Source: Toxoplasma gondii ME49 (Eukaryota > Apicomplexa > Conoidasida > Eucoccidiorida > Sarcocystidae). From it: DNA of 64,000 nt. Each line of letters starts with the position of its first letter. Within the stretch, counting starts at the first letter, position 1. Below are positions 57,943 through 64,000 of the stretch, piece by piece. Position numbers and translations under genes: made by a program. Below the pieces are notes generated by a model. The model was given only the letters and a program-made list of their open reading frames with translations, did no database searches and was not told the DNA's origin. The stretch covers positions 1,942,583-2,006,582 of the forward strand of contig NC_031469.1 of NCBI RefSeq assembly GCF_000006565.2, read 5' to 3'.

Positions 57943-59716
57943 GGTGAAAGGTCAACACCAGAGAGACGTCGAAGCCGCGGACGGCGAAAGGTCCTGAAGA
58001 GGAACACTGAAGGAGAAACAGGAGAAGGGAAAGCAGCGAGAGAAGAACCGAGTGGAGAGCAAGGAGAGAGGAGAGCAAGAAGGAGAGAGCAGAGAACGCA
58101 GAAGAGAGGAGAGAAAGGAGAAGAGAGGAGAGAAAGGAGAAGAGATGAGAGAAAGAAGAAGAGATGAGAGAAGCGAGCGAAGTTCGCTCTCTCTCCTATG
58201 CGTGTCTTTGTGTCCTTGAGTTCGCGTTTTGAGAGTCGAAGAGTGTAAATTCGAGCTTCCGTTGCTCCCAGATCAGGGGACGTAGTCGGAGGTGAGAGGT
58301 AATAATTTATGTAGGGAGTCTTTTCACTGTGTTTCGTTGGCGTTTTTTCACAAGCTGTCTGTACAGCTGGCCGCGTGCGCGAGAGAGAGCAGTGCAGCGC
58401 CGTGTCTCGGCATGTTTTGCATGAAAAAAAGTCGATTTTTTCTCCAGCTCAGGAAAAACTTTCTTTCCTCGCTCGAGGTTTGTTCGAGACCGAATTCAGG
58501 ACTCAACTGCCCGTGAGACTTGTGGCGACTTGGCGATTTGAATCCAATTTTTTTTAACTATCCGAAACCGAGTTCGCTTGCAGATGTTTCCCGTCTTGAG
58601 ACTAGTCGAAACCCGCAAGGGGGAGACACAGCGCTTCAGTCGACTTCTCTCGATGGAAGACTGGGGAAGAAAGCAAAGGAACCTGCTGCACATAGTCACA
58701 GCGATCGTCCTCTGTCTTCGCCTTCGAAACCGTCGACAAGAGTGCCTGTCGGATGTAGAGATGCATGTCATTGTGCTTAGTCTATGACCCTACGCATCTG
58801 TAGCCAGCTGAATGCATCTGTGCATGCAGGATCACAGGTAGCTCTGTGAAGCTGGTGATGTCTGTGTGTTCACCGAGAGACGCTGGAAGCATCTGCATGC
58901 ATGCTGAGTCTCTTCCTGTTTTCGCGACGCGAGACACAGAGTTCCTGTCGGCGGGCGCGCATGACGAACGAGCAAAAATACTTAAAAAACGAGCATGCAG
59001 CGGTGACAAACGTCAGGTGTCGGAGCACATTTCTTTTTCTCGAGTTTCCGCGCGAAGAGAAGACTGCAGGAAACGCTCAAGCAGGAGGCGACCTCTTTTC
59101 CACGAAAGAGAGAATTGGATCGCTCTCTGCACAAAAGCGACAACCCGTGACGTTCCGCTGTCGAAGGTCCACGTGCGTCCCAGCGGTTTTGAGGCCTGCA
59201 TGCGTTCGCTTCCCTTCTGCGCGGTGTTTCAAGCTTCAGAAAAAAGTCTCGAAAAAAAACAAAGGAGGCGCCTCCGAAGAACAGCCACAGTGGAACGAAC
59301 CCCGCAGAACGCTGCATTTCGGCTGCTCGAACGGGAGGAGAATCTGCGAAACGATAGGGCGCCTCCCGTCGTACATACTTCGAAACCGGAACGTCAGACA
59401 CAGAGTGACTTGCGCGGAGAGACGCGAGAAGGCGGAACGCTCTGAGAGGCGTCTCCGAGATGTCCGCGAACTCGAAAAAGTCAAACCGATTCGGTGAAAA
59501 ATGCGACTGTGGCCTCTAAGGCAAGTCGACTGCATGCTGAGCAAACAGTCCACCACATATCGTGGATCGTCTCGTGACGAACGGCAATCCGGTCGCCTCG
59601 CAAAGTCCAAAAGCAGTTTTGGCCTCAAAGCAATTCCTCACACAAACACATATGCGTACACACATGTACAAGCATACACTTCCATACATATATATGTATA
59701 TATATATATATATATC

Positions 59717-59747
<31 letters not shown>

Positions 59748-59922
59748 ATATATATATCATATATATATATATATATATATATATTGATAGATCGATAGGG
59801 TTTCGATATATATACTCTGTTTACATACATCTATATGTGCATAATGCAGCGGGTATTTCTGTGTTTGGAGAGGAGGGAAGGTCGATTGTTTTGAGGGGGG
59901 ATGTTGAAATTTCCGCTGGACG
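57943..59922. other. Convergent intergenic region after gyrase B
   Basis: Holds both 3' UTRs. A purine-rich AGAGGAGAGAAAGG tract lies at about 58000-58165. Overlapping frames at 58846-59445 (+), 58901-59497 (+) and 59401-58982 (-) are open together, which points to stop-poor composition rather than a gene. A (TA)n block sits at about 59684-59784. No supported gene. Confidence 0.6.
59684..59784. repeat. (TA)n/(TCATATA)n microsatellite
   Basis: About 100 bp of TA with ATATCATA interruptions, in the convergent region between gyrB and the minus-strand gene at 59923. Confidence 0.9.
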
Positions 59923-61272
59923 TTAGAGGCAAAAGGTTTCCATGCTGGGGGCGCCTCCCCACGCGGGCAGGAAGCTGCTTTCGCTCTGTCGCATCTGCTG
60001 TCTGTACAGCTGCATTTGCTGCTCAAGTGTCTCCTGCATCTTTCGCTTCACATCCCACTGCGCCGCCGTCAGTTCGCGCTCCTCGCGGGACTCTCCTCTC
60101 TCTCCCGATGCTCTTTCTCCGGCGGTCTGCGCCTCCTCGGACGCATGCACTGCGGCTTCCGCGGCCCTGAACTCGCCAGAGGGAGACATCTGAACTTCCG
60201 CCGAGACGAGAGCGCTCTGCCGCCGGATGCATTCTCCAAGGCAGTCTTCTGCGGCAGCGAGAGGCGACGACAACGTCCACGAAGCCGAGGAAGCAGGAAG
60301 CGAAAACGAAGCAGAGGGGTGCACAGGCAAAGAGGGAGACGGCTGTGAAGACAAAGGACGTAGAGCCGACGGAGGCGCTCTGTCTGACGAGCATGAGAAG
60401 TTGTCACTTTTCGGCGGAGAAGAGAGAAAGCGAGGCAGAGAAGACGCACGCGAGTCTGCATGCAGAGGCCCCAGTGCGGAGACGTCGAGAGAGTCCTCCG
60501 AGGGAACATGGGAGGAGCAAGGCGTCGGAAAAGACGAGAGGAGAGAAGAGAAAAGCGACTCCGACGTCGAGGCAGGCGGCGCGAGCCAGCCGGCAGGGGC
60601 TGAAGAACGAAGCGCGTCGGAGAGAGGGATAGCGAGAGAAGGGAGCGACGACGCGGTGTCTAGACAGTCCAGTCGCTTCGTCACTACCTTCTTGACCTGG
60701 CGGCTGTGCGCCACTCCGAAGAGCTTCCTGGGTCGACAGCAAGACTTGTCTGCGAACGCAGAGAGCGGCGAGCGCCGCAGGCGCTTGCGGTCGAAGAAAG
60801 GAGCGTTGTCCCCACTCCGCTCCTCCTCCGCGCCCGACAGCGCCGAGTCGGGTGTCTGCACACCCCAGCCGCAATCCGCGTCGAGCGAGGAGGACCGCGA
60901 GGAGTCGAAGGCGGCGGCGCAGCGCTTCTGAGGGCCACCGCGAGTCACTGCATGCGCGGGGCGCGGCTCTCTGGAGAAAAACGCGGACGAAGTGGACTGA
61001 GGGAAGGGCGTCAGCGCCGGCCAGGCCAAAGGAGCGTCCGCAGCCGCGGCCGGCTCAGATCCTGCTTGAGCGCGCGAAGCAGCGGAGAACGGCAGAGTCG
61101 GGAGAGCCTCGGGGAGAGTAGACAGGCGCGAAGCTTCGAGAGGAGACAACGAGGAGGTCTCTCGGAGCGCAGGGTCGAATTGCGGAGGAGCCAGAGACAC
61201 CGCAGAGTCGCGCGGAAAGCAGTCGGGCAACGCGGCGCCGAACTCGAACGGGGCGACGCGTTCCTTCGCCAT
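59923..61272 (-). CDS. Hypothetical protein with basic patch and C-terminal Gln-rich helix
   Basis: Single minus-strand frame, 449 residues from ATG at 61272 (MAKERVAPFEFGAALPDCFP). Frame and codon choice are unlike the flanking sequence, and it is by far the longest frame here. The first 150 residues are Ala/Pro/Ser-rich. A basic block at about 160-205 (DRKRLRRSPLSAFADK, then RKLFGVAHSRQVKKVVTKR) could be a nuclear signal or nucleic-acid contact. A Ser/Pro-rich region follows. The C-terminus has a likely helix (AAQWDVKRKMQETLEQQMQL) and ends ETFCL. It contains one copy of the dispersed inverted repeat, read as GVQTPD. I recognise no family. It converges with gyrase B. The frame is open upstream of the ATG, but that part is a low-complexity STSIF repeat, presumably 5' UTR. 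Confidence 0.6.
   Translation of the reverse strand: MAKERVAPFEFGAALPDCFPRDSAVSLAPPQFDPALRETSSLSPLEASRLSTLPEALPTLPFSAASRAQAGSEPAAAADAPLAWPALTPFPQSTSSAFFSREPRPAHAVTRGGPQKRCAAAFDSSRSSSLDADCGWGVQTPDSALSGAEEERSGDNAPFFDRKRLRRSPLSAFADKSCCRPRKLFGVAHSRQVKKVVTKRLDCLDTASSLPSLAIPLSDALRSSAPAGWLAPPASTSESLFSSLLSSFPTPCSSHVPSEDSLDVSALGPLHADSRASSLPRFLSSPPKSDNFSCSSDRAPPSALRPLSSQPSPSLPVHPSASFSLPASSASWTLSSPLAAAEDCLGECIRRQSALVSAEVQMSPSGEFRAAEAAVHASEEAQTAGERASGERGESREERELTAAQWDVKRKMQETLEQQMQLYRQQMRQSESSFLPAWGGAPSMETFCL
60850..60865. repeat. Dispersed inverted repeat copy in the 449-residue hypothetical gene
   Basis: Reads gggtgtctgcacaccc; the coding strand reads it as GVQTP. Variant centre CTGC instead of ACGT. 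Confidence 0.7.
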
Positions 61273-61782
61273 CGCGAGACGCAGACACGGCGACCAATGA
61301 AAAGGAGAGAGGAAGAGAGAAAGGCGCCGGTCAAATCGCGGTTCTGGGTTCTGGGATATTGGGAGTGTAGCCCCAGAACGAACAGGTCGACACCAGCAGC
61401 ACCGAGCACACGAGACAAAAGAGACCAAGAAGAAGACAGGGTGAAAAAAGATGGAGGTGGACAAGATGGAGGTGGAAAAGATGGAGGTGGACAAGCAGAA
61501 GAAAAGGGGGAGACGAACGGTGAGAACAGGCGCCAGGTTTCGTGAGAACCCAAGAGAGCTGGAAGGCGCCCTCGAAGTCTCGGCATCCGAGGCTTTCCAC
61601 AGAGACGCACACAGGCGGCGACAAAAACTTCAGGCAGAAAGCACGGAGAAAAGAAGGCCTTCCCGGTGCTTGCAGCCCGGGTGAGAGCGCGACAAAAGAG
61701 GGAAAAGCGGAGCTTCGCGGAAAAAACGCCTTTCCTCCACCCCCGCAGGAACCTCCGTTCGGGCACACGCAGCGTGTGAGTT

Positions 61783-61797
61783 GGGGTGTACGTACAC
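61783..61797. repeat. Dispersed inverted repeat copy, intergenic
   Basis: Reads ggggtgtacgtacac, about 510 bp upstream of the minus-strand gene start at 61272. Confidence 0.8.
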
Positions 61798-62520
61798 TGG
61801 AGACACGGCCGGTGCGGGAGGGAAAAGACTCCAAAAAGGAGAAAACCAAAAAATTCGAAAAGAACAGAGAGAGCGAGAGGAGCGAGACGAAGCTGGGAGT
61901 TGCGGTGCCGGATTTCGATACGAAAAGGAAGCGCCCCCCTCCCTATCCCCTGCGTTTTCCCCGAATCGCTCTCGCGGGCGTCGCACGCTTCGGCTTTCGC
62001 TCTGCGACGGTTAAAAGTCTGGAAAAGTCTCTTCTGAGAAAAAGCGTCAATTCCGCAAAAAGCGGCCTCTTTGCGGTGCCTTCGGGCCGTCCGTCTTGCC
62101 TACTTTTCGCACGGCGGCGTTGCGCGAAGAGAGGAGATCCTCGGAGCGAGAATTCCGACCTCAAGTTCTTTTTCCAGGAGCTGAAACGTTCTCTCATTCG
62201 TTTGTCTCTCTTTTTCGAAAGCGTCGTCTCGGACACGAGGCCGCAGAGCGAGAGCGAGAAAGGAGGACCCCAGAAAGCGAGAAAAGTCGCAAAAGCAAAG
62301 TCCGCTGCGACTGGGAGAAAACGCGCGTCTGCCCCCGGGGGCTCAGTCTTTGGCTGTCTTCGCTGAAAAACAACAAAGCTCAGGATGTCAGAAAGCAGAG
62401 ATCAGCGAGAGCAAACGGAAGACATGCCAAACCTCAGAAATCTTCGCGGAATGATACATGCGCAAAGGGCGCATGAACAAGGCCGATGCACTCCAATCTG
62501 CATCTGCCACCCATGAACTG

Positions 62521-62776
62521 TATACGTGAGATAGACGATAGATGGATAGATAGATAGAGGTAGAGAGATAGAGATATATAGAGAGAGAGAGATAGATAGA
62601 TAAGTAGAGATATAGATAGAGATAAATAGCTATAGATAGATAGGTAGATATAGATAGTCAGAGATGTAGATAGAGAGATAGGTAGTTACAGAGATAGACA
62701 TAGAAAGATAGATAAACTATATAGGTAGACAGATTTCTTATATATAGTGTATATATATATATATATATATATATAT
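62521..62776. repeat. (GATA)n-type tract followed by (TA)n
   Basis: About 210 bp of imperfect GATA/TAGA/GAGATA units (62521-62735) followed by a (TA)n block (62741-62776). Further small TA blocks lie near 62920-62935 and 63305-63325. Confidence 0.9.
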
Positions 62777-64000
62777 GTCAACTCAGGTGTGCATATATAC
62801 ATACAAGTTTATACAAGTATATGCAGACGTATGGGACTGAAACAGAATGTGGTAATATGCTTTTTCACGAAAGTGTACAAAATCCTTACGAATCAAACAT
62901 CTAGATTCATATTGCATATACATATATATATATACTATAGATGGATAGATGCGCGAATAAAATATTGTGTTTAATTAGCTTTGTACGTTTTTATATATAT
63001 GTATGTATTTATGATCATATATGTAAGTGAACATCGAACTTGTAGGACTGCCTAGTTGTTAGCTGCTCACAGCATAGATCGACTGCAAGTGTAGAGAGGA
63101 CTCGCCTGGCACCTTCACTGCAGACGCATTTGTTTTGCTTTTAAAACTAGTCGTGAGAGAAATGCGTGAGGCGAGACGCCTCTGTTCCTCTCCTTGGCTC
63201 TCCACATACATCTATTCATATATGCATATGCATGCATCCTTTCACAGATTTTAAGCGCGCATTCATATATCTCTATAAAAAGGAGCATCGAACACGAATA
63301 GGTATATCTATATATATATATATATGATGATATGTGTATTGCTGGCTGTGTATCATTATTTCACGGTTCTCCATACAAAGATGTACATCACTGAAAAATC
63401 GATAAAAGAGTACATTTTTAGCGTGTGCTCATATTTCTCTGCTGTGTGTGCATGTCAGTTTCTTGGTCTAAGCGAGGTGCGAAGGCCTCCTGGGGATCAA
63501 CATCTCCTGGATTCTTTCGTTATTCAGGCCAAGTCGTACGCGTAACAGAGGGGCGTGACTTCACAGGTGCAAAACGCTTGCGCGCATGCGTCTTCCCGCA
63601 TATCATCCTGCGCTTTTTTCGATTCTTCAGTGGCGTTTTCTAGTTCTGAATCGCGGACATTTGTGCAGAAACAGTTTTCACTTTCAACTGTAGAAAACAC
63701 TCTCTCTAGGGACACTGTTGCTGTTTTTAGCGGGGGCCGGCAACACTGGGGAGCGTTCCAGCGTCTGACTTGAGAAGCGAAGACAAATTGAAGACTCAAA
63801 AAACGCGCAGTATCCACAGAAAACATGGAGGCATAAAAAGGTCTGTATTTGCATGTCAGTTGCACAAAAGTGGAACTTCTCCACCTCTTGAAACAGGCAA
63901 GTGAACACGAGCAGGAGTCCTCCCCTCGACTCGCTTCCTGATTTTCCGCTGAGATTTTTCCTCTGAGGGGCCGCGAATCGGTTTGCTTCCCCCAAGAACA

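Larger units (their letters stand above)
61273..64000. other. Gene-poor right end
   Basis: Upstream region of the minus-strand gene, then no supported gene. A 15-bp tandem (atggaggtggacaag type, three copies) lies at 61450-61495. A plus-strand open frame (61542-62366) is basic, low in complexity and has no domain. From 62500 onward the sequence turns AT-rich with microsatellites; frames after 63300 are short and unconvincing. Confidence 0.55.

Noticed and set aside
61542..62366. 274-codon plus-strand frame
   Set aside because: Starts in the presumed 5' flank of the minus-strand gene; K/R/S/P low complexity, no domain, no splice logic.

Overview
The window is nuclear DNA of a tissue-cyst coccidian apicomplexan (Toxoplasma/Hammondia/Neospora group; sequence alone does not let me name the species). 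Evidence: intron-rich genes with GT-AG introns of 0.2-0.9 kb, GC-rich exons, (TA)n microsatellites inside introns, serine-, alanine- and acid-rich insertions in conserved proteins, and a nuclear gene for a bacterial-type DNA gyrase B, the apicoplast enzyme of this group.

Layout. (1) 3-10011 (+): 3' part, 15 exons, of a fused trehalose-6-phosphate synthase/phosphatase-like gene with altered catalytic motifs in both domains. (2) 10012-16082: long stretch with no confident gene; one possible small secreted Cys-containing protein (13862-14353) and an uninterrupted 391-codon frame. (3) 16083-17291 (-): two-exon transcription elongation factor ELOF1/Elf1 with a long acidic tail. (4) 20419-37140 (-): nine-exon gene for a very large (about 3,900 residues) nuclear-pore membrane glycoprotein gp210/NUP210. 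(5) 39321-40085 (+): intronless SLX9-like ribosome-biogenesis protein, divergent from gp210. (6) 43264-45036 (+): intronless CIR_N (LENG1-like) protein. (7) 47718-57942 (+): 13-exon apicoplast DNA gyrase subunit B. (8) 59923-61272 (-): intronless protein of unknown function, convergent with gyrase.

Exon junctions were worked out by hand from splice consensus, phase continuity and family alignment. In the TPS-like, gp210 and gyrase models the phases close across all introns; two boundaries (TPS exon 11 donor, gp210 exon 4 donor) are uncertain. The genes form no operon or pathway: they are housekeeping functions (sugar phosphate, transcription, nuclear pore, ribosome assembly, RNA processing, organelle DNA topology) scattered as usual in this lineage.

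The most interesting unexplained signal is a short dispersed inverted repeat, consensus GGTGTNYGTACACC, found at 13 or more places in introns, flanks and coding exons. Inside coding exons it is read in all three frames, so DNA rather than peptide appears to be what is shared.
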